Below, in pieces: positions 45,930-59,093 of a stretch of 64,000 nt of DNA; within the stretch, counting starts at the first letter, position 1; each line of letters begins with the position of its first letter. The position numbers were made by a program, and so were the translations under genes. The notes under the pieces are model-generated. The model searched no databases. It was not told the origin of the DNA and saw nothing but the letters and a program-made list of their open reading frames with translations. This DNA comes from Stenopsyche tienmushanensis (taxonomy: Eukaryota > Arthropoda > Insecta > Trichoptera > Stenopsychidae), in the NCBI GenBank assembly GCA_008973525.1, contig WACJ01000009.1:868001-932000 (forward strand), in the 5' to 3' direction.

Positions 45930-46480
45930 ATCATGGTGTCCATAAGCAGTGACGAGAGCTTATTAATTCAAAATAAAGCCAATATTTGGCTTATGGACCA
46001 ATCAACACCAAATCTGCATCAGTCAAAGTTAGCTTCAATTGGTGAAGTATTACGTTTATGTTTTAACACTACAGCTGTAAACACCGGCTTGAGAAATGGA
46101 ACTTGTATTCTTTTGGAACAGAATATGGAAAAAGATGCTTTGCTTACCTTGTCGCTATCATATAATGGTAATTATATTAGAAGCTGTAGTAAGTCAATCG
46201 CTCGGTTCATCTAGTGCTTCTGATATCTAAAAATCCTGATTTCAGGACCCTGTTGGATATTTAGCATCAATAAACGACTCATAATTATTAAAAGATCTTG
46301 TATCCTTTGAAAATATAAACCAAACAATGCCAAAGTTGCCATGAAAAAAATACTGGACCATGTATGGTACTTGTCGAAAGAGTTGCTGTCTTGCATTTTT
46401 TTGACGATGAATTTTCTAATATATACTAAGAATCGAAGATGTAGAAGATTGTCTGAAAAGAAAAAGCATTAATGTCTAAC
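45930..46480 (+). pseudogene. Insect transposon-type protein remnant
   Basis: A 93-codon frame (45933-46214) contains SIGEVLRLCFNTTAVNTGLR, then NGTCILLEQNMEKDALLTLS. A shifted frame near 46340-46400 reads HVWYLSKELLSC. The pattern F-D-T-T-x-x-NTG-x-x-x-GxCxLLEQ-x-x-x-K-x-LL-x-LAC...LWYLSEEL is one I know from multi-copy transposon-derived proteins of insects. The usual CRHH after the LL block is destroyed here (YNGNYIRS). I cannot name the superfamily with confidence. The frameshift and lost motif indicate a dead copy. Confidence 0.6.
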
Positions 46481-48924
46481 ACTTCATTAAAAAAAAGCAT
46501 AAAAGACTTTGTGACTAGCAATTTTTTTACGATTTTTTCAGATACTAGGGTATTTTATCATAGTTTTTGAATAAAGATGTTGAAACTTAAAGGGATGACT
46601 CTGATTTTAAAGCTGCAAAGAAAATGGTCCATTATATGTGGGTAGTGAATGATATTGCTGAACGTGGTGTTGCCTTAATCATCCTTTTTTGCCTATCAAT
46701 GACTTCTTGCACTTCTCGGATTGCAACCAATCAAATATGCAGGTTCCTGGTGATTTTAAAATATAAGCATAATATTTAATCCCAATAAATGACGTCGTTG
46801 CAAATAAAAATTTAAATACATTTCAATCTTCAGGTCAATTTGAACTTTGACTAAAATTTGAATAGAATAATTAATGAGCTTGTATAAAAATATATAAATA
46901 ACCTTCCTTGAGAAAACATTCAATGACTATAAGTATTAGCTGCCAGTGTACTAAAACTTAGCCTAATGTTTAGAGACAGTTCCTTCTTGTGATACTTGCA
47001 TCCACTTACGTTACACAACTTTCTAATTCCATATACGTCCAACTAGCTGACGGTCTTTTTGTGTACTCTTACATCCCCAAGGTATTAGTTTTATTCATCC
47101 AAGTTTTAACATCACATACTATAAAATTCTACATCATCAATTAAGTTGCCGTAAGCCTTTGTTTAATGTGTATTCATACATTGACTTTGACTATGCTAAA
47201 TTCTTAGTAATTAAACTTTATATTTAGCATACTAATTATTTAATTAATTTTATTAAATATTTGGATGTAGGCGATCTCAATAGGGGAAATTTCCATGGAA
47301 AAAATTGCTTACATTATTAATATCTGCGCCATCCAATTCTTTGGAAACTCTTTGTAATTCTTTGCTTTTTGCTATTTTTAATGTCTTTTTCACCTTAATT
47401 TCAAAGGAATCATGCCGTATATTTTCACATGGTATACATAGCACCATATCATTTTAAAAATATGAGTACATACTACACTTCTTGTAGATTTAAACTTAAG
47501 ATGATGAGCATATTCAATCACTGCGTAAATGTCTCAATAGCATGAAACATGTTTGGGGTTTAAAAGACAAAGTTATGTCATTATTGGAAAACATTTATCG
47601 AAAAACCGCCAATTATTATTGAAAGCATTCTTGATGACACCAAATACAAATAATATATTTTTTACAAACTCATCATATAGATACTGGGTTACCTAAGTAA
47701 TTGATTCCTCATTAAATGAATTTATCTTATTTTTTCCATATGTAGATGGTATTGAAAAATCATCACGTAAAGGAATACCATAAATCAAATAGTAGTTTTT
47801 AATATCAATGGTTAAAACCGTCTTTTCGCGCAATTTTAAATTAAAAAATATGCATTAAATTATGTTGAATTTCTTTAGTATAAAAGTGTGATACTCATTG
47901 AAAAAGATTTGGTAAACACGTGATGTCATTATGAAGCTGCTTACGCACTTATCCCTAGAGATTATAGCTAAGTGGATCGTTAATATTCAAGGCATAATTT
48001 TAATCATCTCAGCTACACTCTCATCTATGAAACCATCGTTTGTCTTAATGATCTTTCTAGGAAAAAAATATAAATGGCTTTATCCTTCTGTCAGATGTGC
48101 ACTTTTCCGGCTGCAGCGGGAAAACTTTCGCTCCCCCAATGTATAATATTTATGGCTCAGAGTTGCAAGCGATAGCTCGTGATAAATTATAAAATTATTG
48201 CAGGTCTTATTAAGTTCCCGAGTAATTTCCAGCAGGAACAAATCGTCAATAAAGGACTCGATATTCTATGAGAAAATTAGTTCTAGCCGAGACGTCGTAT
48301 CTCCCGAGATGTTCATGCAAACTCACACGAGGAATTAATGAAATCGTAATTACCAAATTGGGCTCTTTACAATATTTCCTCCATCTGCAAATATATATCT
48401 CTCCGGCTCACCTTCCATCCGGTAAAGGGTTTCCACATTGCCTGCGATAAAATCCTGTAAGCTTTAATTAAATCGTATAATACATCGATTTGTCTGGCAT
48501 TCCTGAAGTGTCTTGGGAGAAGAGAAGAAAACATCCCGGTTGAAAGTATTCGCTAAGGGAAAGCCCTTGTGATAATAATATATTGCCGCCGAGGCCATGG
48601 GGGGAGGGGTCCGGGAATCCGACTCGAGCAAACATTTTGTTCTTTTCCCCAGCAAGATTTCCTCCTCTTCCCCCATTGTTTCTTCGTCTGCCGTTGAAGC
48701 CGGAATAAATGGGTCGGTTTGTTAAATTATTATGGAGTTTCGCAATTCTGCGACGTAGAACAATTGACGGCTGTATTTAATATTGTTAAATAAAGGTAAG
48801 GCCCCCGCTATGAATTATCTACTTTTGTGCGCTTGGATTAAATGAAAAACGACAAACGCTTATTTTTTCTCGAGTAGAAAGGAAATCATTTTCTTTGAAC
48901 TATAAACCATAATTAATGTCTTAA
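46481..48924. other. Intron; less AT-rich island at about 48250-48730
   Basis: The island includes the GGGGAGGGGTCCGGGAATCC block and motif-free frames on both strands. A short S1 SINE tail, GTAGGCGATCTCAATAGG, lies at 47268-47285. Otherwise AT-rich. Confidence 0.4.
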
Positions 48925-50761
48925 CACTTTGCTGTCCGCTAATGATTTCCTAAAACTTATACCTGGGACCGGGTGAATTTCAGGATTATTCCGAGAAATA
49001 TTATGTTTTTTTTAAATTGATATAACTTCGAAACTAGTTGGTGTAAATTAATAAAATTTTTAGCTTCGTCTCCGGGATACTTATAAATATAAGGAAACGT
49101 TACTAAATCATTGGTACTGAACCTTGGGTTTGTGTAAGAGAGAAGTATTTAAAAAAAAAAACAAAAAAACTATTATTTTCACATTTTTTTTGAATTAAAA
49201 AACAATTAACAAGTTATAATCAAATTTATTCATAAACTTAGTTGAGTTTGTCCATATCAAGGTCATTCAGTGGTTCTCAATTGGCCAATTAATCGCCATC
49301 TAAAATATATCGTAAAATAAATACTGATTGTGATATTTTTCTATTCAATAATAATTACCGATATTTGTTAAATTCTTTCGAAGACAGGAAACAATAAACA
49401 ATGTTGTCCTTTGTAATTGCATTTCAAAAGATCTGCCCCTTTCACATTTTTGAAGGGATATATTGTTAAAATGTTTCCTTTTATTCTTAGTGTTTCATTT
49501 ATGATGATGCTTATGAACATATTTCTAGAAACAACAATACACGCCAAAAATGGTATATTTGTAAATACATTTCTTGCTGTATCAATTTCTGACTAATTTC
49601 TGATCTAAAGGTACATCTGGAGTATCGGGTTCTGAATCAGAAGATTCTTGAATATTCATTACTCGTGATCGCGGTAAGCGAACTTCTGAGTTCGAAAGCT
49701 CATCATCACTCTCACTATCTTCATAATAATCATCAGGTATGTCTGAAAGACAATCTTCGAAATTTTCTTCCAAATGTTATTGATCGTTATTCATTATGAA
49801 GGTATTCAAATTTTCACAATAAAGTTATTCAGCTTCCACAAGTTTCTTAAACCGAATTTTTCAAAATCGAGAATCACGACGCGAAGTGTCCTATACCTAG
49901 AACATAATTCCGCGACTATAACCCGGACACTAAGTACATAATATGTATTATCGAAAATTTGTTGTGCAGTACTGTCTCCTTTCCTCCAACTATGTTATAC
50001 GATTTGTCCAAATATTTTTTTGACCATTGGCTTGCATTATTGGACAAGATGCAAACAAAGACGTGAAGTTTCAATGATTTAGAAAGCTTACACAATACTC
50101 GCCCACCCCAACTGAAGGGCGGATCTAGCAAAATCGTTACAAAAAGCAGAAAAAAAACCTGAGATCGCCCAAATGTCAGAATTCAATTGCACTGCAAGCG
50201 CAAGTGTTAAAATGTCTTTATTTTTTTTTTATATAAGATATAATAATAATTTTGGTTTTCATCCTCTTATAAAAAGGTAATAGGTGGAATTATGATTGTA
50301 TTTAGAAAAGAACCAAAAAAAAACCTAAAAAATGTTGGTTCGGTTCCGATCCCTGGTATTTACAAGTCGTGTAATATATTACGCATATTTTTTATATTCG
50401 CTTTTTAAACCTTCATACATGCATATATTATACTTATGATATATGTTATGTAGTTTAAAAATGTTTAGAATCGGCTCGGTAAATTTTAATTTTGGTTAAA
50501 ACCTCAAATAAAATATTGTTTTAGTTTCAATTACGATTGTCCATAGTGTGGAATATATTACGCGTATTTTTTTTTAAATTATATTTTAAAATCTTTATAT
50601 ATATATAAAACTAGCTACATCTCTGAAACAGGTTAAAAATGTCTAGCAGCAGTGCTGTGATTTTTTTTATGTGTGTAGTTCGTCGCGCACAAATCTGTGC
50701 GTACGGGCTTTTGATCCAAATTTTCGAGGCGCACAGATTTGTGCGTACGGTCTTCAATGTG
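48925..50761 (-). mobile_element. Candidate piggyBac-like element remnant
   Basis: The left flank TTAA (48921-48924) is followed by CACTTTGCTGTCCG. The right end, as reverse complement, reads CACATTGAAGACCGTACGCA next to TTAA (50762-50765). The two ends share the CAC-x-TTG-x-x-G-x-CCG pattern. An acidic ORF fragment like a piggyBac transposase N-terminus lies inside on the minus strand. Near the right end a 17-bp inverted pair (50685-50701 and about 50730-50746) surrounds the CACAAATCTGTG motif. Pairing these two ends as one element is my inference. Confidence 0.45.
49582..49793 (-). pseudogene. Acidic N-terminal fragment, piggyBac-transposase-like
   Basis: The minus-strand frame of 63 codons reads MEENFEDCLSDIPDDYYEDS, then ESDDELSNSEVRLPRSRV and ESSDSEPDTPD. 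An acidic Ser/Asp/Glu-rich start of this type is typical of piggyBac and PGBD transposases, ahead of a catalytic domain. An upstream in-frame stretch (MNNDQ, stop) suggests the original start was slightly earlier. The domain expected downstream is not present before the stop at 49582, so at best this is a truncated remnant. Acidic low-complexity text is weak evidence, and the TTAA ends of the surrounding candidate element are the main support. Confidence 0.4.
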
Positions 50762-50765
50762 TTAA

Positions 50766-51487
50766 TAGAGCTTCCGGGGGATTTTTTTATTATCTTCTTC
50801 TCGCGCAACACATTTAACGCTCCCAAATTATTTTTTCCTGGGATGAATCAGTAGACGAATACTAAATTTTTAATGAATTATCCCAAAAATTCCCTTTCCT
50901 TTAAGTACTCCCTTGCCTTGTTATCTACGTAGGATTGATATCAAAAACTTGCTAGTATTAAGACCTCCAATAGAGTTTTAATACTGCAAATAATCAATTT
51001 GCATACACATCATCATATTTGAATTTCATTTTGAATTCTCAATCGTTTTGCCAAAATCGTTGGTTGCTAATAAATTAAAAAAAACCAAACTAAGCAATTT
51101 CGTGACTAGATTATCTATTCTACATAAATGTGGCAAAACTTAATAGAAAACTTTTCTAGGAGGATTTTATGGGGTGAGTTCTCATTTTATTTAAATTCGG
51201 ATAATAAAATTGAGAAATTATCATTAGTTTTAAATAGTATCTTAGTATCTTAATTATTTTTGAAAATCCAGTAATTAACAGCCCTGTATTAATCATCATC
51301 ATGCTTGCTCTTTAAGATACAGGACATTTTATCAATATTTTTTATTTACTTTTTAACGTATATTTGTATAAGATAGCTTAAGTATAAATATTATAATAGG
51401 GAAGTATTTATAAGAAAATGATTAAATTATCGTTAATTTATTTTAACAAGCCATTTACATAAATATGGTTATTCTTAGATTTATTAA
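50766..51487. other. Intron, nothing recognised
   Basis: AT-rich. A phrase GAGAAATTATCATTAG at 51211-51226 may be a diverged S1 SINE body. Confidence 0.4.
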
Positions 51488-52128
51488 TTGTGCGGTAGAT
51501 GTGTTCCGGGGAAAATCGCACAAAAAAAGCTATGACTTACATAGGAAAAAGTGAAGGTGCGTTCCATGGATTTTAAAAACCGCATAACTTTGAAACGGCT
51601 ACATAAAATATATCCAAAATCGCATAAAAAAAAGTTAATTAAAAAAAAGGGGAAAACAAGGCAAATAAACATTTCGAAACAAGAACGTCTTGCATCATTG
51701 GTAAAATTTTAACGATATCTGGCATCTCAAATGCCGATTTTCAATATGACTCAAAATCGCTCTTCTTCGGAAGAAATAGTATACCCAGTCTCAATGTCAT
51801 CATTGTTCTGTGTAGATTTTCACTTTCCAACAATATAATTTGATGTCACTATAGTCCCTAACTCAAAAAAATCATAAAATGACGACCGTTTAAAAAAATT
51901 TAGTCAAGTTATTTTTTGGCCTTATTTTGTCAAATTTGTAATTTTTTTTTTAAATACTTAAAAAATAAATTTTGTCATAAATCTGGTAGGAATATTAGAG
52001 GGTTATATAAAAAATATTTATTTCCGATTTTATGCAAAATATCTCGATACATACTCTTTATACAATTTTAAAAAAATGCTTTAAAAAAACCGCATAACTT
52101 CGAAATCGCACAAAAAGAGGTTTGAGTG
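51488..52128 (+). mobile_element. TA-flanked MITE family M, copy C
   Basis: It opens TTGTGCGGTAGATGTGTTCC (terminal bases lost) and ends GCACAAAAAGAGGTTTGAGT, with TA at 52129-52130. It shares the TTCCATGGATTTTAAAAACC block, the CTTGCATCATTGG block and, on the minus strand, the NNDDIET...SSEEE-type coding piece with copies B and D. Confidence 0.8.
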
Positions 52129-52376
52129 TATTTGATTTTTTAAACTAAGAAACATCAAATCAAACATTATGATCAAACAATAGGTTAATTTCATGAAATA
52201 GATAAATAGAACTTAGATTACACTCATAATATTGTAAATAATCCGATTATAAGTCTTTAATTTTGGAGTCTTGATGAAATTTTATTTATATATTCTTATT
52301 AAATTATTTTTTGAAGCATTACACCAATTCTTGTGGTTTATCTTCCTCTTTAGTCTCGATAGTATAAAAGCTGTTA

Positions 52377-52475
52377 AAACGTGTATGCCGGCCACATGCC
52401 CGGCATACAGCCAAACCACCGCTGCTGACTTAGAACTCAAAGTTTAACCACTTCACTATTAAAGATTTATTTTTA
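52377..52475 (-). repeat. SINE-like fragment with hairpin
   Basis: On the minus strand TAGTGAAGTGGTTAAACTTT, then GAGTTCTAAGTCAGCAGCGG, resembles a tRNA-type head (box A plus anticodon arm). A perfect 9-bp hairpin, GTATGCCGG / CCGGCATAC with an 8-base loop, occupies 52383-52408. Confidence 0.5.
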
Positions 52476-54021
52476 AATTTGATCGTATTAATGGTTGAAT
52501 ATCCATAAATAATTATAATGTATATTTCGCAAAACAATCTTCAAGCTATTGAGATTGATCGGTCAACGGGTACGGGTTAAATTGCAATTATTTTGATTAA
52601 AAAGTCAATCGAACTGTGTAAGCTTTAAAATGTTTCAACGCCATTAGATAACTATTACCGAAACCAATCAATTACAATCAATACAAGACCCCGTTTCAAG
52701 GATAGTTCTAATTAAAGATATGGTTAATTAGAGAACTAGCAACTCTAATCAGGGATGCGCAGACAGGAAAAGTTTATAGACGAATTGATTCGGATCTAAT
52801 TTAGGGTTGCGACATATGTCTTCATCAATCAAATTCACCTAATAAGCCTAATTGCGCAAAATCTCATTCGGCAATTATTGCTAATGTCGCAAAGTGTTAA
52901 CTCGAATTGAATATCAGTCTGGGGACACTGTTATTACTGTGGCCTACACTGGATTTTTATAAATTCCACAAAATGCATTTCCATCAAACAAAGATTAGCT
53001 TAGGATTTTTATAAAAATGGTGTATTTTTAGGGCTTAAAATTAAGAATAAATTTGGTGTGGAAGATTCGACCGTAGTGCAACTACTTGTATGGTATGGAA
53101 GTAGCTGGCGGTCGGGGCCGTTGTTAAAATGCCAGCCCGTCGCACACAAACAACAATAGCCCGCAAATTGTTTTCGGAAGGAATTCTGAGAAAGGATTTC
53201 CTGGATGCTCCAGAACCTCCTCTCTTCGTTGTCGGAGAAAAGCTGAAAATGCTCCGCAGAAAAAGTTTTCATCAATATTTATGATGGAAAATTTTGTTGC
53301 CGCCCTTAAGAGAGTTTTCATCACAGCGGCACCTATGGCGCACGTAAAAATGCTGCCCGTCTCTTTCCACGATTTTCCCAACTACTTTTCTCATATTTAT
53401 TTTGCGATTGTTCGCCAAAATCTTACTTTCAATACATCGGATACGGCCTTCATCGGAGTCTAGCCGAAATCTAAATTAAGTTTTATCTTTGCACAATTAG
53501 CAGACATTCAGTGAAAGATTCTGTCGAGTGGTAGTCTTCGCTCTTTGATTTAATTTCTAATGAATTCCAGAACATTGAATTTCTTTTTTTCAAAGAAAAT
53601 GTATTAATCAACGCGTTTATCTTTAAAACTCAAGCACGTCAGACTTACCTTTGTGCGTAGAAATCAAATAATTGAAATTAACCAACTCCCAATCTAAATT
53701 AGAAAGAAAAAATCTCGAGGCATTATGTTGACCTCATAACCTACCACATTGTGTAAAGTAAATGATGATAAACTTAAGCCAAACATAAAATTATACAAAT
53801 TATAATCAAGGTATAGGGTGCGGCAGAGAAACTACTTTATTTTGAAAATGAATGAATATAAGTTATTAACCCTTGACGATCGTTAAAAAAAAGTTCTATC
53901 ATAATCATAATTTTTTTTCATCGTGGAATTTCTTGATATCCTACTGATTGTATACTAACAAAAAATGTAAATTTGGACTACCTAACATCTTTCTATAGTA
54001 GACTACTATTGGCAATTGAAG
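52476..54021. other. Intron; less AT-rich island at about 53080-53460
   Basis: The island has overlapping frames (60-88 codons, both strands) without a known domain. Otherwise AT-rich. Confidence 0.4.
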
Positions 54022-54125
54022 AAGATGTCATCATCATCATAGTGCAGCCACAAACAGTCCACTGCAGAACTATGAGCTAACGGGTATCCCGAATGAACGT
54101 ATTGACGAACGCTTTTGCGAATGTC
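54022..54125 (+). repeat. Dispersed repeat S2, copy 2
   Basis: CATCATCATCATAGTGCAGC, AACAGTCCACTGCAGAACTA and CTAACGGGTATCC match 33090-33270, with an internal deletion of the middle part present in copy 1. Confidence 0.75.
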
Positions 54126-56569
54126 TCAATAGGGAGTGTGGGAGATTTGATAAGACTGAGTAGTTTTCTTAGAGTGTAAAACTACTCCAGACGACATCTT
54201 TGACTCTACTGGAAAGGGCTTTCTAGAGTCCAGTCCCCCCTTTCCTTGCTAAGATATTATCGGGCTAGGGTGAAGATATACGAGACGCTTAAGTGCGTCT
54301 CGGATTCGCTTCTACACCAACTGAGGATGTTTCCCCGTCACCATACAACTTACCCGAGCGAATTCGAGACTGAGTCAATAGTTAAAATACATAAAATCGT
54401 ATAAGCATAGTAGTTAGGAGTAGTTAAATATGGCTAAGTATTCGAGCTTCGGCGTTTGTTGCCGTCCGGGAACAATCAAACAATATTTAGAAAAAATAGG
54501 TGAAAGTCAGGTATCAAGTAATATCAACTAGTCAGGTCCATATCAATAGGATCAAATGGTTCCAACCGCGAGCCTAGTTGTGTAAGTTTGTCTTATGTAC
54601 TTGATATTCTTACATTTATGTGACAATAGAAAGTAGATGTGTGCAAGATGTATTAGATCATAAATCTGATTCAACACTACTGCTATAATCCCTGAAGTTC
54701 ACATTATATTTATAGGCATCCAAATTTCTTCATCAGAATCAAAGTTTAATACGAAGGGAGATATTTGATGATGAAAATATTTTTAAGACGGTTTTTATTG
54801 GTTGTTTGTATTTCAGAAAAAAAAAACACCATCTTACTTTCATCAACAAGGACTTTCGTTAATCTTTCAAATTTAACATCTTGTTTACGTATATAATCAC
54901 TTTTGGAAGTTTTAAAAACTTTTTTAAATATAGACTGAATATTAAAAAAATCGTATCCAAACAAGAAGAGTAAAAAAATCATCTGATTGCCATTTAAGTG
55001 CAAAGCAGTGTTTTATCTTTGCGGTAATTTTTCGTCAAAAGTGCGGCATGACGATATATAGACGTCGAACTACAGTCAAAAATTCTGTACTTGCAATGGT
55101 ACAATTTGCATTGTGTCCACGTACATTTTATTCCATATGTAATAGTTTCATAAATAAAATCTGTTTATATTTCATTGGCAATAAATCCATCATTGGGAAG
55201 TCTTAAACGGGTGATATATAGGACCAGAAAGAACTAAAGCTTTTAATTTTAGTTGTAGCTATAGTTTTATTCTTAAAAATCATTATTTGTTTCGCAAAAA
55301 TGAATACGTGATTTTTGTGTACAATTATTATGCTTTCATGCTGGTTGGGGTGTGTTTCAGCCATTTTTTCTTGCGCTGTAAGCGCTGTCTCCTCAACATG
55401 AAAAGATGATGCATAATTGAATCTGTAAGCGCAAACACGGTTACATTCGCAGAAAGAAAGCGCGCAAAGCAGAAGATGTATTACATTTAAAATAATGGTG
55501 CAGAAATTTTGACACATAAGCAAGTGTCTAAAGAACACTCGGTCTTTTTTATTGCCTCATGAAATATAACGGACTTTCGAGAGTTTACTGCGTGCGCCGG
55601 AAGGCGACACGGAGGCTTCTTCTCTTCGGGGCAACGGGTGGAAGGAACCCGAGGGTGAAAGAAAGAATTTTTATCATTCTGTGGTGGAGAAATGGTGCGG
55701 TAAAAAGTGTTACTTTGTCGTGCTATATGATAGAAGCCAGCAACTATGTACAGAGCGCTGAATATCGCGCGCCATCTGGCTTAAGTGTGATGAGACAAAT
55801 TGTGCCAATTTATTTTTATATTATACGTGTGCCTCCTCTTATATTCGCCATTACGATTAGTCCCTAAAGTATTCCGAATCCTGGCGACAAAAAAAAGTTG
55901 ACAATACTCCTTTATATCGATGAGGGCTTTAGCGTTTATGACCTAGCAGAGCGAAATATAAAAGGATTCCCTGAATCTTTGACACATCTTCCAGCCGAAT
56001 ATATATTTCGCAACAAGCAACATGATTTCCATGTTAAATTTTTATTATTTCCCATTCATAGATATCATATCTAAGATAAGCCTAATTAGTTTATGGTAAC
56101 GTCCATCATCGTATTGCAATCAGGGCGATAATAAATTACATATAATTATCTATGTTCTGCATTACAGCAATGGATATAGAACCAAGCACTTCTGTTTTAG
56201 TATAATATTTCAGCGTTTGGAATAAAATGTTCTGATTAATTATAAAATCAAATCGTCATCATTTTTTATCAATCAAAACAGCCTCATCTTTGCCAAATAT
56301 ACACATATTGTATTGGTGCTTTGTTATTGTCGGTGTAACATTTAACCCCTAAAGGAGTATCATCGCAGGATCTGCGATCCCCCTCCACTTATTCAGAAAG
56401 AGCACTCTTATATATAGATGATGGGAATTCAAAAACTTTCATGACCATTATGGTTTGAATAATCGAAAACATATAAGTAGTTTTGAAAATATGAATAAAT
56501 AAATTATGACTACTTATTTCCATATTTGTTCAACCAAAAGAGAGCAAAATCATGAAATTTGCCAGACTG
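54126..56569. other. Intron; less AT-rich island at about 55560-55870
   Basis: A + frame of 102 codons covers the island but shows no motif. A stretch at 54180-54370 is also less AT-rich. A TTAACCCCTAAAGG phrase at 56352-56365 looks like a TTAA-element end, but no partner was found. Confidence 0.4.
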
Positions 56570-57011
56570 GAGCTGATAGCTGCTGCAAGTGGTAGCTATC
56601 GCTTAAAAAAAATCCAAAACTTGATGATTTTCCTTCATTTCTTGATTCAGATTTTCACGCAAAACATTAATTTTTTGGGTAAAAATTGTCATGAAAATAG
56701 TCAAAAGTATGAAATTTTAACTTGAAAACCTACTAAAATCTTTAATTTTATACTTTTTAAAAAAATATAAGTATTTTGACTGTGTACACATATTAAAAAT
56801 CATAAAATGTTTTTATTTTCGGTTTCAGTTCTACAGGAAACATCCAAAAAGTGTAAAACCTTTTAATATCGCGAGATAAGGCACCTAATGGACGCCGCCA
56901 TTTTGTTTTTTTAAAAAATAGCACTTTAAGATTGTAGTCAGATAATGTCAAATTTTTAAAATGTTATGATTTTTTCATCACCTTTAAGGGCGTCTAAAGG
57001 GATTGCACCCC
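56570..57011 (+). mobile_element. Kolobok/Mutator-like transposon, 3' end (copy 3)
   Basis: It matches the 3' part of copy 1 (24200-24607): TTTTTTGGGTAAAAATTGTC, TTATTTTCGGTTTCAGTTCT and CGCCGCCATTTTG. It ends GGGATTGCACCCC immediately before TTAA (57012-57015), giving the family terminus as GGGGTGCAATCCCTTTAGAC. The coding part is absent. Confidence 0.75.
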
Positions 57012-57015
57012 TTAA

Positions 57016-59093
57016 CATAATTTATTAAACTGAAATTTATTTTTTAAATACATGAGCTTCTACAATTCTGTGTCTTTATTTATTTTCAGCGCATTTATAC
57101 AAAACTCATTTCAATAGAATACATCCTCATTTTTTTCCTATTTAAATTAATCCAAAATGTAGCTTTGTAATATGAAGGGTCAGACAAGATTGAACATTTT
57201 ATGTTGATTTTGATTTTCATATCTCTAATAATTCCAATAAAACGACAGCTTATTTCAACCCAAATTCTACATTTCTAAATGCTACCCTTATATTGCCAAT
57301 TTCCTTATTTAATATCTTAACGCAAATAACATTATTTGCACACTTTAAAAATGTACATGGAAGCCCCAAACCGTGCTTGCTGTTATCGACTTTTAGATAG
57401 CTACATTTGACGTGTCGATAATTGAATGGAAAATATTTGCATTTCATTTTGAGACAGCTGTATTCATTCAAAACGCAATGTCCATATTATTTAATCCGAA
57501 ATTATATTTAACCACGACGCTAATGGCGTTTTCATGATTGTCAAATTCGGTGCATTCTCGATGAGTTGAACATTTTAACACTTTAAGGGTTCTTTAATAA
57601 ATCAATTTACTATATTTGAACTCGAATAAACGACCTCCGAATATCCGGGTGCTTCCAATCTCATTCTATATTATTTCCGTATATCTCATTCTAGTTTTAT
57701 ATCCATATCTTGGCTTATAACCTGATACTGTTATTTTTGTATTTTGATCATAAATTTTGCTCCCTCAACCCCTCCTCTTCGTGAGTCAATTCAAATGTCA
57801 AGATATTATACTATACTATAAAATTTCATCATGTATCTGATAAAAATATTATCTTCAATCGACTTCCCAATGATATAAAGGCACATTTCTTCAAAATCTC
57901 TCTGAATTTAAATTTTGGATCATTGTCCAAATTAACGTTTATTAATATATATTTAGCAATATTTGTTACTTAAACATACATATTGCGTACAAAAATATAG
58001 CTTGGATGAATGGTTCAATAAATAGAGCAAACATCCAGATAGTGAAAGGTCAATGATTAGTAAATTTATTCTAAAGATTTAGTTACTTGATGCTTTTGCT
58101 AAAATTTTAAGTCATCAATAGCATTTTTTTAATATTTACGTATTATTAAAATTTAAATTATTTTCATAAGCAAATAGCAAATTATGAATAGCAATAAATA
58201 AACACACATTTGATATGACTCGCAGCAAATTAGGAGCCATTGATTCTCGGCGCACATGAACAGTCTTCTGAGTCAATCAGTCACAAAATGAACACATGAA
58301 ACAATATCTCCGGCAAATGTGCGTATAGAAAATGGATTTGGGACATTATTCAGCCGTCTGACTGTGAAGAGACACATTCCTCTCTGTTCAAAGAACAATT
58401 TGGAATCGCCCCCATATATATTTTTGGGATCCCGGCCAGTCCCAGCCCGCATCCCGCTCTCTAGAACGGGATTTGGGCATCCGCTAGATTAGCTTCGGCT
58501 GTTTTTGATATGATTAATTCCATCCATGGTGAATGTAGCACGAAAAGAAGGCATTTATGTGGGTGTTTTTCTTCTCGCGTTGGTGCCTCCGAGACAGGAC
58601 GAATGATATCGGAAACGTATGGCAGGACAAGGAAAGTAGATGGGAATAATTTTAAACCTTCTAATGTGCTCACCGAGTGCTATGTATCACTTACAATTGC
58701 CTACAAAGTATTTTATTGCCAGTCGTTTTTTACAACCTTTGACAATATATACGTTTGCTAAATGCTCATAAGTATATTTTATATACACGTGCTCAAATGT
58801 GTCTTCCATTGGGCTTTCAAGTGCTTTTTTGTGAAAAGAATATTAATAGTTTCTGGAATCAATAAGCCTCGGAGGAGTTGAAACCATATTTTTTCGCAGA
58901 GCGAAATAAATTGCTATAAAAATATTGATGAATTATAGAGAATATGGCATTAAATGTTCTCACATTTATTAAGCATTAAGTTTTTTTACCTTGACTTATA
59001 TAGCTTGAAGTATTCATCCACATATCAAAATAAAATAATAACATTCAAAGAAGAATTTGATGTATATTTAAGATTGATATATATTTAAGTGTA
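57016..59093. other. Intron; less AT-rich island at about 58380-58660
   Basis: The island contains the imperfect hairpin ATCCCGCTCTCTAGAACGGG and motif-free frames on both strands. Otherwise AT-rich. Confidence 0.4.

Noticed and set aside
55559..55867. 102-codon + frame
   Set aside because: No domain, no splice-bounded structure and no relation to the Ig gene. Kept only as a composition island.
56352..56390. TTAACCCCTAAAGG phrase as a transposon end
   Set aside because: No matching opposite end was found within several kilobases, and TTAA is common in AT-rich DNA.
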